From Ochrobactrum sp. CGA5 (GTDB lineage: Bacteria > Pseudomonadota > Alphaproteobacteria > Rhizobiales > Rhizobiaceae): a stretch of DNA of 64,000 bases. This document shows, in pieces, positions 36,672 to 46,627 of this stretch. The notes beneath the pieces were generated by a model. That model ran no database searches and was not told the DNA's origin. It worked only from the letters and a program-made list of their open reading frames with translations. The position numbers were made by a program, and so were the translations under genes. The stretch covers positions 558,001-622,000 of the forward strand of contig NZ_VCIG01000038.1 of assembly GCF_006345815.1 (NCBI RefSeq), given 5' to 3'. Numbering within the stretch: the first letter of the stretch is position 1; every line of letters begins with the position of its first letter.

Positions 36672-37973
36672 TCTTGGCGTTCAGGCGCTGAACGTTGTAG
36701 CCCGCGCGTGATGGTGTCAGGCCAAGCCGGACAACGGCAAGATGCATTGACGGCACGATCATGAGGTTTTGCCCGTCATGTCCTGACATCCAGAATGCGT
36801 CTTCTGGAATACCGTCTTCACCTGATTTCACACCTTAACCTGCAGCCAGACTTGAGCAGAACCATAACGTCCTTCAGACTCTGGTCTGGCTTTGCGCATA
36901 AATGAAATATAGTCCGCAGGCAAAACCGGCTTTCCGTAGAGATTTCCACCATCTGCGAGAAATGCGCCGAGCCGAGCCCAATCACGGGCCGTCGCATACA
37001 TATAGGAAGAACCGGCGAAGACACCCGACGCGTCCACCTCCAGAATAGCACTGCTCATGCCAAGCGGACCGAAAAGTGCCAGTCGCGGATAGGCCAGCGC
37101 CTCTTCGCGACTGGCAAAGCTGTCCATGAATAGCTCTGACAGAATATTGGCTGTTCCGCTGGAGTAATTGAATTTCGTTCCCGGTGCCGTCTTCAGCGGC
37201 AACGACGCGGCAAAACCGGCCATGTCCGGCTCCAGATAAAGCATGCGTGTAACATCGGTGACAGTGCCATAATCCTCATCGAAGCGCAGACCGCTATTCA
37301 TCGCCATCAGGTTTGCGAGAGAAATTTTCGCCCGTTCATCGCTTTTCCATTCCGGCAAAAGCTCGATTTTCTCCAAGCTCATGCGTCCTTCGGCAATCCG
37401 CATGCCGATCAGTGTCGCAATGACGGATTTGGTCATGGACCACCCCAGCAAAGGCGTATCCGCATCAAAGCCCGGACCGTAACTTTCGGCGACAAGCTTG
37501 CCATCCCGGATGACGGCAATTGCACGCATACCCGGACCAGCAAGTGCCTGATCCTCAATCACAGCCTGCACCGCCGGATCGGTTTCTATCTGGATCGGTT
37601 CCGCGGGAACCTGCGGGCCAGCCGGAATTTCAACCCGCACATCATCTTTCTGGATATTCGCGCATCCAATTACGGGGCGATATGTTGCCGTACTAGGCGC
37701 AAAGAAGCCGAAAAAACGAACAGTCACACTGCTGTTTTTCTTGTCGAGGGAAGCATTAAGAAATCGTAGAAGCGGGTTTCCCGGTGCCTGAACATCGTCC
37801 GCAAGAACGGCATCAGCATCCCGGCCTGCAATGAAAACATTCGAGCAAATAATCTTGGCGGCGTAGCCCGTTCCAACACGCAACAGTTCAGGCGGTTTAA
37901 TGGCTAGCCAGAGAAATGCTCCAAACACAATAGCAAGCAGAAGACCGCCGACAAACTTGAAAATATGCCTCAT
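36643..37973 (-). pseudogene. Serine hydrolase (beta-lactamase class C-like), split by a frameshift
   Basis: The first segment (start 37973, ATG after GAGGGG; stop 36828) has a membrane anchor (about 5-25), the catalytic SMTK motif near residue 180 and a YSS motif near 275. It ends at TGA. A second segment (36643-36831), in another frame, continues the family with WMSGHDGQNLMIVPS, the third motif region, and runs to a natural stop. Rejoining the two needs either one missing base after TG in the junction GTGTGAAA or an 8-base duplication. The mature protein would be about 442 residues. It is either a true pseudogene, a programmed event or a sequencing error. Motifs suggest a 6-aminohexanoate-dimer-hydrolase-like or esterase enzyme. 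Confidence 0.8.
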
Positions 37974-38100
37974 GCTACCCCTCGCGATTAAGTACCAGAG
38001 CGGTTTCTTTGAACCCGTGCGCTGGAACACGCTAAATTTTTCGTCGCATTATCTTGCGCAAAGCCGCTTCGCACTTCTGCTGGAAATGCTTTAGCGGAAA

Positions 38101-39228
38101 TCATATCAGGCCGAGATAGCTTACCAACTCCCGCGCCGCAGCACCGCCTGCCCTGTTTGCACCGATGGTCGAGGCGGACGGGCCATAGCCAACGAGATGA
38201 ATGCGGGGATCAGCGGCCACCTGTGTCGCCAAACGGCCAGTCATGAGAATACCGGCTTCCGCATTGCGCAATTGCAATGGGGCAAGATGGTCGAGCGAGC
38301 TACGAAATCCCGTACACCACAAGATAACATCGAAGGTCTCTTCGGTTCCATCGTCCCAGCGAACACCTGCTTCCGTGATCTTGCTAAACATTGGCAACCT
38401 GTTGAGCACACCCCGAGCCCGGGCAGATTCGATCGCCGGCGTCAACGGCAACCCAGTGACGGAAACCACTGAACCCGGTGGCAGGCCCCGGCGAACTCGT
38501 TCCTCGACCATCGCCACGGCGGCGCGACCCAAATCTGGCGTAAACGGTCCTTCTCGGAAAGCAGGCTCCTTCCGGGTGACCCAAACTGTTTCGGTCACGC
38601 GCGATATCTCGTCCAAAAGCTGCACGGCCGAAATGCCCGCACCGACAACCAGAACGCGTTTGCCTTTAAAGGCATCCGCTGTTTGATAATCACGCGTGTG
38701 AAGCTGCCTGCCTTTAAACAGTTCTGCACCGGGATAAGGCGGAATATAGGGAGTTTCCCAGGTACCCGTCGCGTTGATAATCCCGCGTGCCGAATAGTTG
38801 CCCCGATCAGTCTCCACACGCAACCGTTCGCCGCGATCACAGACCACTTTCACCGTGACGGGGCGGTGCACCGGAAGATCGAATTTTTCTTCATATGCGC
38901 GGTAATATTGCGGAACCGCAACCGATGCGCGTACCTCGCCATCGGTCGTTTCGACAATATCCTCGAACTTCATACCGGGGAGATCGTGAATAGCGTTCGC
39001 GGTTCTGAGTGTCAGCGAAGGCCAGCGGAATTGCCAAGCTCCACCTGGTCCTGCAGCCTTGTCGAGAACCACAAATTGTCTCTCTCCTGAAAGCCCGAGC
39101 TTATTCAGATGATAGGCAGATGAGAGTCCGGCCTGCCCGGCTCCGATGACTACGATATCGACCTTGCGGGCGAGTTTCACATGGCGATCAGCGGAGGACT
39201 GCTGTTCGCCGGACTGTATATCTGACAT
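38101..39228 (-). CDS. Flavin-containing monooxygenase-like protein
   Basis: The 375-residue protein has two dinucleotide-binding motifs: VVIGAGQAGLSSAYHL near residue 30 for FAD, and VLVVGAGISAVQLL near 195 for NADPH. A TGTWETPYIPP segment lies between them. This layout is that of FAD- and NADPH-dependent flavoprotein monooxygenases; substrate unknown. It has a polar N-terminal lead of about 25 residues. It lies between the broken hydrolase and the LtrA gene on the same strand, with gaps of about 70-130 bp, so operon membership is unclear. Confidence 0.88.
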   Translation of the reverse strand: MSDIQSGEQQSSADRHVKLARKVDIVVIGAGQAGLSSAYHLNKLGLSGERQFVVLDKAAGPGGAWQFRWPSLTLRTANAIHDLPGMKFEDIVETTDGEVRASVAVPQYYRAYEEKFDLPVHRPVTVKVVCDRGERLRVETDRGNYSARGIINATGTWETPYIPPYPGAELFKGRQLHTRDYQTADAFKGKRVLVVGAGISAVQLLDEISRVTETVWVTRKEPAFREGPFTPDLGRAAVAMVEERVRRGLPPGSVVSVTGLPLTPAIESARARGVLNRLPMFSKITEAGVRWDDGTEETFDVILWCTGFRSSLDHLAPLQLRNAEAGILMTGRLATQVAADPRIHLVGYGPSASTIGANRAGGAAARELVSYLGLI

Positions 39229-39300
39229 GATGCGCTACGAGCTTCCAAAACATGACCCGTGTCCGTGGATAGGGACCGCGCGACTGCGCCAAAAATTCGA

Positions 39301-40494
39301 CTATTCCAACACCGTCGCCGCGCTGCGCAGTCTTTTATTGCGCCCCTCCCAAACACTGACCATCAACATGATAACCGTCGTCAGTATACCCATTTCCAAC
39401 AGATCAGCTATATAACCGACCGGGATCGCGAGTAGCAACGCCAGAACGCCGAAAACGTGCGATAGGGGAATAACACCGTAAACGACCTTTTTGTAGATGA
39501 CGCTACCAGTCAAATAGAGCGCCGGTCCTGCTACCAGAATGAGAACATAGGCCGTTTTCAATCGATCGTCCGGGTGCTTCATCACCAGATCGTTCCCGAC
39601 TGCGGTTGCGATAATACCCGCAACCAGAATGGCATGAACATAATGAAAATATGCGCCTATTCGACCAGAGTCTGTGGAATGAGTGATCGTTTCTGTCGCG
39701 TCCTTGCTTGAGGTTCCAAAATACAGCCACCACATGGCAAGCGTACCGACAAAGGTTGCAACCAAGGCCGATAGGAGAGGCATACTCCATTCCTCAGTCG
39801 ACGAAAGGGATACACCGGTGGCCAGCAATGTTTCACCGAGCGCTACGATCACGAACAATTGGCACCGCTCTGCAAGATGTCCCCCCTCGATAGTCCAGTC
39901 GCTGGTATGAGAACGTCCGAGACCCGGTAGTGCAAAGCCAAGCATCGGCGATAAATATTCGCAAAGCACGGCAATCAGCCACAAAGCCATGCGAGCCTCA
40001 TGTTCGACGAAACAACCCGCAATCCAGAAGATTGCGGAAATGACGAGCCATCCAAGCATTCGCCGGTAATTGGCGGCAAGCGGATGGTTCTGCCCCAGAA
40101 CAAACACTATATACGCAGTCCGCCCCACCTGTATTGCAACGTAAGCCAGCGCAAATATCCAGCCTTGTTCCCCAAAAGCGCCAGGAATGGACGATGCCAT
40201 AATCAGACCAAGCAGCATGACGCAGAATAAAAGGCTGCGTATCCGCGTCGTTTCGGGGTTGAACCAATTTGTAACCCAACAGGTATATTGCCAGCCAAGC
40301 CATACCGCGAACCAGAGGATCAGCGTTTCAACCACGCCGGTCAGCGTCAGATTGTGCAGAAGCTCATGACTCAATTGCGTAACTGCGAAAACATACACCA
40401 GGTCGAAGAACAGCTCCTCGAACGTGACCCGGGCATGATGCCCGTCTCGTTTTCTCAAAAGCGGATGTGCGGCGACGGTAGAATCTGTGTTCAT
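39301..40494 (-). CDS. Low temperature requirement protein A (LtrA) family membrane protein
   Basis: The 397-residue protein begins with the family signature VTFEELFFDLVYVFAVTQLSH (about residues 22-42) and contains about twelve hydrophobic helices. The ERCQLFVIVALGETLLATG block near residue 205 is typical. LtrA of Listeria is needed for growth in the cold, but the biochemical role is unknown. I use the ATG at 40494, since GGGGAAGG lies about 9 nt upstream. It precedes the monooxygenase gene on the minus strand. Confidence 0.9.
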   Translation of the reverse strand: MNTDSTVAAHPLLRKRDGHHARVTFEELFFDLVYVFAVTQLSHELLHNLTLTGVVETLILWFAVWLGWQYTCWVTNWFNPETTRIRSLLFCVMLLGLIMASSIPGAFGEQGWIFALAYVAIQVGRTAYIVFVLGQNHPLAANYRRMLGWLVISAIFWIAGCFVEHEARMALWLIAVLCEYLSPMLGFALPGLGRSHTSDWTIEGGHLAERCQLFVIVALGETLLATGVSLSSTEEWSMPLLSALVATFVGTLAMWWLYFGTSSKDATETITHSTDSGRIGAYFHYVHAILVAGIIATAVGNDLVMKHPDDRLKTAYVLILVAGPALYLTGSVIYKKVVYGVIPLSHVFGVLALLLAIPVGYIADLLEMGILTTVIMLMVSVWEGRNKRLRSAATVLE

Positions 40495-40614
40495 GCGAAT
40501 GTACCTTCCCCTCAGACGATAGGCATTCAATGCCACTGCCCGGCAGCTTAGCCCGCAGCCTATAAGGCGTATATCTGAATATGCTAATTTCTACTTAAAG
40601 AAGTCGGCGCAGAC

Positions 40615-41835
40615 TTATTTCTCGCTGCGCGTGTTACCTGCCTTAAGCCATGCATCGATACCGTTCGCCGCTGCACAGCCCATAGCGAAACAGGCGGTAA
40701 GGAGATAGCCACCTGTGGGTGCCTCCCAGTCAATCATCTCTCCGGCGACAAAAATGCCGGGCAGCTTCTGCAGCATGTAGTTCTTGTCGATTTCTTGCCA
40801 GCGAACCCCACCCGCCGACGAGATCACTTCATCCAGCGGGCGCGGGCGGAGTAATGGAATGGAAAGAGCCTTGATCGTGGCGGCCAGCGCTTTCGGATTT
40901 CTGTCGCGGGTGAACTCAGTAACAAGAGCTGCCTTTACACCCGTCAAACCGGCCGCCTTACGCAGAAGATTACCGAAGCTCAGCTTTGCATCTTGCCGGG
41001 AAATGTCAGCTACCAACCGCTCAAGAGTTCGTCCTGGAACAAGATCAAGTTTCAGAAACGCCTTGCCGTTCTCCTGCAAGCTGTCGCGCAGAGCTGCGGA
41101 ATGGGCATAGACGAGGCTACCCTCCACCCCGCCGCGCGTAACGACAAACTCGCCCTGCATCGTGCCTGCACTGGACGTCGCGGTGACCGACTTCACTGGT
41201 TCACCGGCGAAGCGTTCGGCAAATAGATCGCTCCAGGCAACATCAAAACCGCAGTTCGCTGGTTGAAACGGCGCGATATCAATTGATCTTCGTTTAAACT
41301 CGTCAACCCAAAGGCCGTTGGAGCCGAGCTTCGGCCAGCTTCCACCGCCAAACGCAAAAAGAGCGGCGTCGCATATAATCGTCTGGATGCCGTACGAGTT
41401 TTCAATTCTGAGACTACTGCCTGCGAAGCCAAGCCAGCGATGGCGAGTTAGGATACGGACACCCTGGTCTTCGAGACGTTTTCTCCAACCGCGCAGAAGC
41501 GGCGACGCCTTCATCGCTTTGGGAAAAACCCTGCCGGACGAACCGACAAAGGTCTCGGCGCCCAGTTCATCCGCCCATGTACGCAACTCGGCTGAACCAA
41601 AATCGGTCAAGGTTGGCAGTATACGATCACGGCTTGAGCCGAAGCGCCCAGCAAAAGCTGCAAAATCCTCTGAATGCGTGATATTCAGACCCGACTTGCC
41701 AGCAAGCAGGAACTTTCGGCCAACCGTAGGCATCTGCTCGTAAACGGTCACACGGTAGCCCAGTGCGGACAGTCTTTCGGCAGCCATCAAACCAGATGGC
41801 CCGCCTCCCAGAATGGCGATATTGCCTTCAGGCAT
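40615..41835 (-). CDS. BaiN/RdsA-type NAD(P)/FAD-dependent oxidoreductase (HI0933-like)
   Basis: The 406-residue flavoprotein starts with ILGGGPSGLMAAERLS (about 7-22), a classic FAD-binding motif, followed by GRKFLLAGKSGLNITHSE near residue 38, the hallmark of the HI0933 family. The C-terminus has GEMIDWEAPTGGYLLTACFAMG, the second FAD motif. Named members act in bile acid reduction or cysteine-related steps; the function here is not known. I use ATG at 41835; a GTG directly before it is in frame. It starts 24 bp after the cckA stop on the same strand, so it may be expressed with cckA. Confidence 0.88.
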   Translation of the reverse strand: MPEGNIAILGGGPSGLMAAERLSALGYRVTVYEQMPTVGRKFLLAGKSGLNITHSEDFAAFAGRFGSSRDRILPTLTDFGSAELRTWADELGAETFVGSSGRVFPKAMKASPLLRGWRKRLEDQGVRILTRHRWLGFAGSSLRIENSYGIQTIICDAALFAFGGGSWPKLGSNGLWVDEFKRRSIDIAPFQPANCGFDVAWSDLFAERFAGEPVKSVTATSSAGTMQGEFVVTRGGVEGSLVYAHSAALRDSLQENGKAFLKLDLVPGRTLERLVADISRQDAKLSFGNLLRKAAGLTGVKAALVTEFTRDRNPKALAATIKALSIPLLRPRPLDEVISSAGGVRWQEIDKNYMLQKLPGIFVAGEMIDWEAPTGGYLLTACFAMGCAAANGIDAWLKAGNTRSEK

Positions 41836-41859
41836 CACGGTGTAAACCTCGCCGAAGTA

Positions 41860-44433
41860 TTAATCCTGCTTCTCCAGCATTTCCTTAACAGTTGTTGCCA
41901 ATTGTTTGAGTGAGAAAGGCTTTGGCAAGAATCCGAACTTGGCATCGGCTGGAAGATTGCGCGCAAAGGCATCCTCCGCATAACCCGAAACGAATATGAA
42001 CTTGATATCAGGATAAGTCTTGCGCAGTTCACGCAGCAGCGTCGGGCCATCCATTTCAGGCATAACCACATCCGACACGACGATATCCACCTCACCGCCA
42101 AGTTCAGCCATGACTTCAAGCGCTTCGACACCGGACGCTGCTTCGTGGACAGTATATCCGCGTGACTGAAGTGCACGCACGCCGCCCATACGGACCGCAT
42201 CCTCATCTTCAACCAGAAGTACTGTTGCCGAACCGGAAAGGTCGGTCGCTTTCTCGACCTTCTTTTCCTTCACAACGACTGGCGCATCATCAGCGCGTTT
42301 TTCTTCAATAAGACGCGGCAGGAAGATCTTGAACGTTGTGCCTTTTCCGACTTCGGAATCGCAGTAGATGAAACCACCGGTCTGCTTGATGATGCCATAT
42401 ACCATCGACAGGCCAAGCCCGGTGCCCTTACCAACTTCTTTCGTTGTAAAGAACGGTTCGAAAATCTTTTCAAGCACGTCCGCTGGAATACCCGTTCCGG
42501 TGTCCTCAACTTCGAAAACTACGTAATCCGCGTCCGGCAGGTCTCGATAATGAAGCTTTGCCGTTTCCAGAGCCGTCACGTTACGCGTGCGTAACGTGAT
42601 TTCACCACCTTCCGGCATGGCGTCACGTGCGTTGACAGCCAAATTGACCGCGACCTGCTCGAACTGCCCTAGATCAGCCTTAACCGGCCACAGATCACGC
42701 CCATGATCAATTTTCAGCTCAATATCTTTGCCAACAAGGCGCGCCAGCAACATGCGCAGATCTGCCAGAACATCCGTCAGGTCCAGCACTTCAGGGCGAA
42801 GTGTCTGTCGGCGCGAGAATGCCAGAAGTTGGCGCACGAGAGAGGCCGCGCGATTGGCGTTCTGCTTTATGTTCATGATGTCCGGGAAGGAAGGATCGGA
42901 CGCGCGATGGTTCGTCAGTAGCAAATCCGACGACATAATGATCGCAGTCAGAACATTGTTAAAATCGTGTGCAATGCCGCCTGCAAGTTGACCGACCGCC
43001 TGCATCTTCTGGCTCTGTGCCATCTGATTTTCAAGGGCTTTTTGCTCAGTCGTTTCGACAGCCGAGATAATCGCTGCCTCTTCAGCACGCTCCCCGCCCA
43101 GATCCGTTACAGGGCTCATATAAAAGCGGATATGCCGCTCTTCATTGCCCGGTAAAACTGTGTCGACAGGCGATATACTTGCCTGTCCGGCGAAGGCGGC
43201 AGCAAGTGCCCTATTGAAAGTCTCACGGTCGCGCTCATGCACAACGATCTCAAGCTTCGCATTGCCATCAATCGCATCCCGATCCACAACAGGAGCAAAA
43301 ATATCGAGAAATCGCGCATTGGTGCGCAAAATATGTCCACCGGAATCAACCGCAGCGATGGCCATCGGAGCAGAGTTGAAGAAACGCGTGAAGCGCACTT
43401 CTGCTGAGCGCAGTGCCATCGACGAATCTTCACCCTCTGCACGATCGAGAACGATGGTACGGCTTGTACCACGTGTTCCATCGCGGGCGGCTTGAACACG
43501 GTGATAGAAGCGAACCGCAAGGCTCTGTCCGTTGCGCTTGATAAGGTCAAGGTCGATAACGGTGTTACGGCTTGTGCCCGGTTCGGCTTTCACCGCTTTG
43601 ATCAGCGCCATCCCGCTGCCCGCCACGATATCGTTGAGTGTCAACGATCCCGGTGTAAACTGGGTCAGGTCGACACCAAGCCATTCCGCAAGCGTTGCAT
43701 TGAGATAAATGATCCGACCCGAAGGATCAGCGGAAAAGAAACCTGCTGGTGCGTGGTCGAGATGATTGATGGCTTCCTGCAGCTCCTGAAAGAAACGCTC
43801 CTGCTCAGCGCGCTCGTCGGAAATATCAGCGATCTGCCAGGCAACGAGCGGGCTTTTGAATTCCTGTCCAGCTTCAATTGGACGTGCCTTGATACGGTAC
43901 CAGACTGGAGCCAACGACCCATGACTTTCGCGAGAAAGACCGCCCGACAGACGCACCTCCTCCTGTGCCGACAGACCATCGCGAACGGCATTCGTCAGCC
44001 GGTAAATCGCGTCGGACGCCGCCGGTTCCGCCGTCAGCACATTATCGAGCGAACGAACTCCTTCGGCGTTCGCTACTCCGGTCATGACAGCATAAGCCTG
44101 ATTGGCATAAACGATCTGGCCGCGTGCGTCGGAAATAACCGTTCCTTCGGGCTGTGAATCCATGAAGGAATGAGCGAGGTCCTGATCGCTGTTCTTCTGG
44201 CTGAACTGGATCAGGCCAGTCGCAACACCGAAAAGATAGAATACTCCAACCATGGAAAGAATGCCCATGAGAACAAGGGCAAACCCATCTCCTAACTGGT
44301 CGCGAAACACAAAATAGGCAATCGCGGCGACGGTCAGCAAAACACCTACGATCAACAGGCGAAGAGCGCCGCTACGATTGCGCTTCGGCATTACCAGCGG
44401 TTTCGGATAAGCGTTGTCCGTCTGTCGCGACAT
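41860..44433 (-). CDS. cckA: Hybrid sensor histidine kinase CckA
   Basis: CckA is the top kinase/phosphatase of the alphaproteobacterial CtrA cell-cycle pathway; it phosphorylates ChpT, which passes phosphate to CtrA and CpdR. The 857-residue protein has two membrane helices (about 24-43 and 49-71), PAS-type domains (about 90-460), the histidine box GGIAHDFNN with His489, a HATPase domain with the [11 protein letters not shown] motif, and a C-terminal receiver domain with Asp788 in [10 protein letters not shown]. All phosphorelay residues are intact. The ATG follows a TTG; spacing from AGCAGG favours ATG. It is divergent from the FliO-like gene. Confidence 0.97.
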   Translation of the reverse strand: MSRQTDNAYPKPLVMPKRNRSGALRLLIVGVLLTVAAIAYFVFRDQLGDGFALVLMGILSMVGVFYLFGVATGLIQFSQKNSDQDLAHSFMDSQPEGTVISDARGQIVYANQAYAVMTGVANAEGVRSLDNVLTAEPAASDAIYRLTNAVRDGLSAQEEVRLSGGLSRESHGSLAPVWYRIKARPIEAGQEFKSPLVAWQIADISDERAEQERFFQELQEAINHLDHAPAGFFSADPSGRIIYLNATLAEWLGVDLTQFTPGSLTLNDIVAGSGMALIKAVKAEPGTSRNTVIDLDLIKRNGQSLAVRFYHRVQAARDGTRGTSRTIVLDRAEGEDSSMALRSAEVRFTRFFNSAPMAIAAVDSGGHILRTNARFLDIFAPVVDRDAIDGNAKLEIVVHERDRETFNRALAAAFAGQASISPVDTVLPGNEERHIRFYMSPVTDLGGERAEEAAIISAVETTEQKALENQMAQSQKMQAVGQLAGGIAHDFNNVLTAIIMSSDLLLTNHRASDPSFPDIMNIKQNANRAASLVRQLLAFSRRQTLRPEVLDLTDVLADLRMLLARLVGKDIELKIDHGRDLWPVKADLGQFEQVAVNLAVNARDAMPEGGEITLRTRNVTALETAKLHYRDLPDADYVVFEVEDTGTGIPADVLEKIFEPFFTTKEVGKGTGLGLSMVYGIIKQTGGFIYCDSEVGKGTTFKIFLPRLIEEKRADDAPVVVKEKKVEKATDLSGSATVLLVEDEDAVRMGGVRALQSRGYTVHEAASGVEALEVMAELGGEVDIVVSDVVMPEMDGPTLLRELRKTYPDIKFIFVSGYAEDAFARNLPADAKFGFLPKPFSLKQLATTVKEMLEKQD

Positions 44434-44567
44434 CAAGCCTGCTGCCCTTTCACGTTGCGTGGCTGGACACCAACAGGCATCAGCGTGCCGTGTGTTTTCT
44501 CAATCAGCCAAGACGTCATTTCAATCATCCGCATATCCGATTTTCTCGAATGCACTTCTCTGCGCAT
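44433..44567 (-). CDS. Candidate small ORF translationally coupled to cckA
   Basis: An ORF of 44 codons from ATG (or 54 from a TTG at 44597) ends in TGA that overlaps the cckA ATG as TGATG. The product is polar and basic with several Met residues (MRMIEMTSWLIEKTHG). It lacks a clear ribosome site and resembles no family I know, and several AGA codons are present. The open frame extends further upstream without another start. Coupling to cckA is the only real support, so this may be a chance ORF or a gene remnant. Confidence 0.28.
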   Translation of the reverse strand: MRREVHSRKSDMRMIEMTSWLIEKTHGTLMPVGVQPRNVKGQQA

Positions 44568-44663
44568 TTCAGCTATCGCGTGGGAACGCTCAGCCAATAT
44601 GTCAGGGTTTATCCGATTCGCAGAATGCTTTAATCGGCGAGCAGTACAAGCATTGCTGCACTG

Positions 44664-44700
44664 AAACGGTGCAAATTAGACTTTTTTGCACCGTTTTGCC
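44664..44700 (+). promoter_or_regulatory. Strong inverted repeat between cckA and the FliO-like gene
   Basis: AAACGGTGCAAA pairs perfectly with TTTGCACCGTTT (12 bp, 9-nt loop), followed by TGCC. On the plus strand it resembles a terminator, though no gene precedes it. It could be an operator for either gene or the end of an unrecognised small RNA. Confidence 0.5.
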
Positions 44701-44853
44701 TGAAGATCATATATTTCTCGCATTTCCAAGAAACATTCCCAATGCTCAAAAATTCAACTACTGTACCAATCATGTGATGATGTGGATTGCCGGGGGAAAC
44801 GTAGTCTCCATTCGTCGCAGGTTTTTCGTTTATTGTATTAAGAGGGTATCCGC

Positions 44854-46128
44854 ATGAAGGAATGGCTCAGCGGCATCGTTGGAGAGAGCGCGGCTAATAT
44901 TGTCGGCTTCATCCTAGTATTTGCGATCATTCTTGGCGGAATTTTCGTCGTTCTCAGTATCATTCGCCGTTTCAGTGGCGGTACTTTCGCCTCTAACGGG
45001 CGTTCGCGGCAGCCGCGCCTCTCAGTGATGGACGCTGCGGCAGTCGACAGCCGACGCAAGCTGGTCCTCATTCGCCGTGACGATGTGGAACATCTGCTGC
45101 TCATTGGCGGGCCGACCGATGTCGTGGTTGAACAGAACATCGTGATGGAATCGCGCGTACATGCGCGCGCTCAGGCTTCACGCATAGAACCTGAGCACAT
45201 CGAGCGCTTCAAACAGCACGAAGCAACACTGACCAATGAAAGAGCGGAGCGCCCTGCTCTTCCACTGCAACCACCGCAGGCCGAAGAGAAGGACGAAGCG
45301 ATCCAGATCACGTCCGCAATTGAAACGCCGGTTTATCGCAAGCCTGAGCCAGTACGAGAAGAGCCGATCCAGCAGGCGGCTGCGCCTGTTCGCGTTCCGC
45401 CACACTTTCCGACGGAAGCAACGCCATCTCGACCGCCTGTCGAGACGAAATCCTCTCAACCTGTCCAGTCGAGGCCGCAGCCACGCCCAGCACCCAGCTA
45501 TCCGCCGCAGCCCCGCACTGTATTGCCGCCTCGCCCCGCTCAAACTCAGGCACAGTCGACCCGCGCCCACCCGGCCTATCCGTTAAGCCAGGTTTCCCGG
45601 GGCGTCCTGAGTTCGACCTCCTCCGGCACGACCGCAACCGCTGGCTTTGCTGCTACAGCGTCAGCCGCTTCTGCAAATCTTGGCGGCATCGTTCCTGGGC
45701 GTGAAACAGCAGTCGCAGAAAAATCTTCTTCGATCGATGTGACCGGCCCTACTGCCTCATCCACTGCAGCACCTGCTTTCATTACCCCTTCGGAACCGAA
45801 TCGGGTCGAGCCTGTAATCACGGTTGCCGAACCAAAACCAATAGAGTCCGAAGAAGTATCAGCAGAAACCCCAAATGATGACCTGGCCGATCTCGGCAGC
45901 GCGTTACGTGACGAGATCACAGCGGATGTCAGCTCAGAGGGTGCAGCCAACAATGCCGCTGAGGAATCGATCTCGTTTGACACGGAATACTTCGAGAATG
46001 AACTTCTGAGTTCGCTTGATATATCCGCAACCGATGATGGCGTTGAAGACAAGGCCAAGGATGATATCGAGGATGAAATGGAAAAGCTCCTCGGTGAATT
46101 GACCAAGGATGAAATTCGCAGGGGCTGA
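44854..46128 (+). CDS. FliO-like domain membrane protein with long disordered tail
   Basis: The 424-residue protein has one membrane helix (about 16-38) followed by a short domain (about 50-95) with the pattern LSVMDAAAVDSRRKLVLIRRDDVEHLLLIGGPTDVVVE, which matches FliO, a component that stabilises FliP in the flagellar export apparatus. The remaining 300 residues are Pro/Ser/Thr/Ala-rich and end acidic, likely disordered. No flagellar genes are nearby, so a general polar or secretion role is possible. The name is by similarity only. It starts with ATG after AGAGGG, and is followed by a bidirectional terminator. Confidence 0.75.
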   Translation: MKEWLSGIVGESAANIVGFILVFAIILGGIFVVLSIIRRFSGGTFASNGRSRQPRLSVMDAAAVDSRRKLVLIRRDDVEHLLLIGGPTDVVVEQNIVMESRVHARAQASRIEPEHIERFKQHEATLTNERAERPALPLQPPQAEEKDEAIQITSAIETPVYRKPEPVREEPIQQAAAPVRVPPHFPTEATPSRPPVETKSSQPVQSRPQPRPAPSYPPQPRTVLPPRPAQTQAQSTRAHPAYPLSQVSRGVLSSTSSGTTATAGFAATASAASANLGGIVPGRETAVAEKSSSIDVTGPTASSTAAPAFITPSEPNRVEPVITVAEPKPIESEEVSAETPNDDLADLGSALRDEITADVSSEGAANNAAEESISFDTEYFENELLSSLDISATDDGVEDKAKDDIEDEMEKLLGELTKDEIRRG

Positions 46129-46162
46129 GTCTCCTGCCTGTATATGCACTGATAAAAAGAAA

Positions 46163-46195
46163 ATAGGCTGCGGAAACCGCAGCCTATAAGTTTTC
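46163..46195 (+). terminator. Bidirectional terminator between the FliO-like gene and dksA
   Basis: ATAGGCTGCGG pairs perfectly with CCGCAGCCTAT (11 bp, 3-nt loop), flanked by AAAAAGAAA on one side and AAGTTTTC on the other. Confidence 0.88.
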
Positions 46196-46210
46196 AAACC
46201 GTCTTGAAAC

Positions 46211-46627
46211 CTAGTCGTCGCGATAGACTTTCTCACGACGTTCATGGCGCTCTTGCGCTTCGATGGATAGCGTAGCGATCGGACGCGCATCAAGCCGCTT
46301 CAAGCTGATAGGTTCTCCCGTTTCCTCGCAGAAGCCGTATGTCCCCTCATCAATGCGGCTCAGGGCTGCGTCGATTTTGGATATCAATTTGCGCTGTCTG
46401 TCGCGAGCACGTAGCTCGATTGCCCGATCCGTCTCGGAGGATGCCCTATCCGCCAGGTCGGGGTGGTTTGCATTTTCCTGCTGTAGCGCTTCAAGCGTTT
46501 CGCGCGCTTCCCGCAGAATATCATTCTTCCACGCAATCAATTTCGCGCGGAAATAAGACTTCTGCCGCTCATTCATGAACGGCTCGTCTTCAGTGGGCCT
46601 ATAGTCAAGGTCAATCAATTCACTCAT
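46211..46627 (-). CDS. dksA: RNA polymerase-binding transcription factor DksA
   Basis: DksA binds RNA polymerase in the secondary channel and, with ppGpp, controls rRNA and amino-acid genes. The 138-residue protein has the coiled-coil region (about 25-85) with a DLADRASSETDRAIELRARDR tip. The C-terminal globular part has the zinc-finger position with a single cysteine: Cys100, while the other three expected positions are Thr103, Ser121 and Ala124. It therefore is a non-zinc or reduced-zinc type seen in some alphaproteobacteria. The start follows AGGAG-like text; the 15-bp element at 46662-46676 may be its promoter. Confidence 0.94.
   Translation of the reverse strand: MSELIDLDYRPTEDEPFMNERQKSYFRAKLIAWKNDILREARETLEALQQENANHPDLADRASSETDRAIELRARDRQRKLISKIDAALSRIDEGTYGFCEETGEPISLKRLDARPIATLSIEAQERHERREKVYRDD

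Noticed and set aside
36828..36833. Programmed frameshifting in the serine hydrolase
   Set aside because: No slippery heptamer or downstream structure is evident near the junction, so mutation or error is preferred.
44414..44857. 147-codon plus-strand ORF across the cckA-FliO intergenic region
   Set aside because: It overlaps the cckA start antisense, spans the inverted repeat, lacks a ribosome site, and shows no family features.
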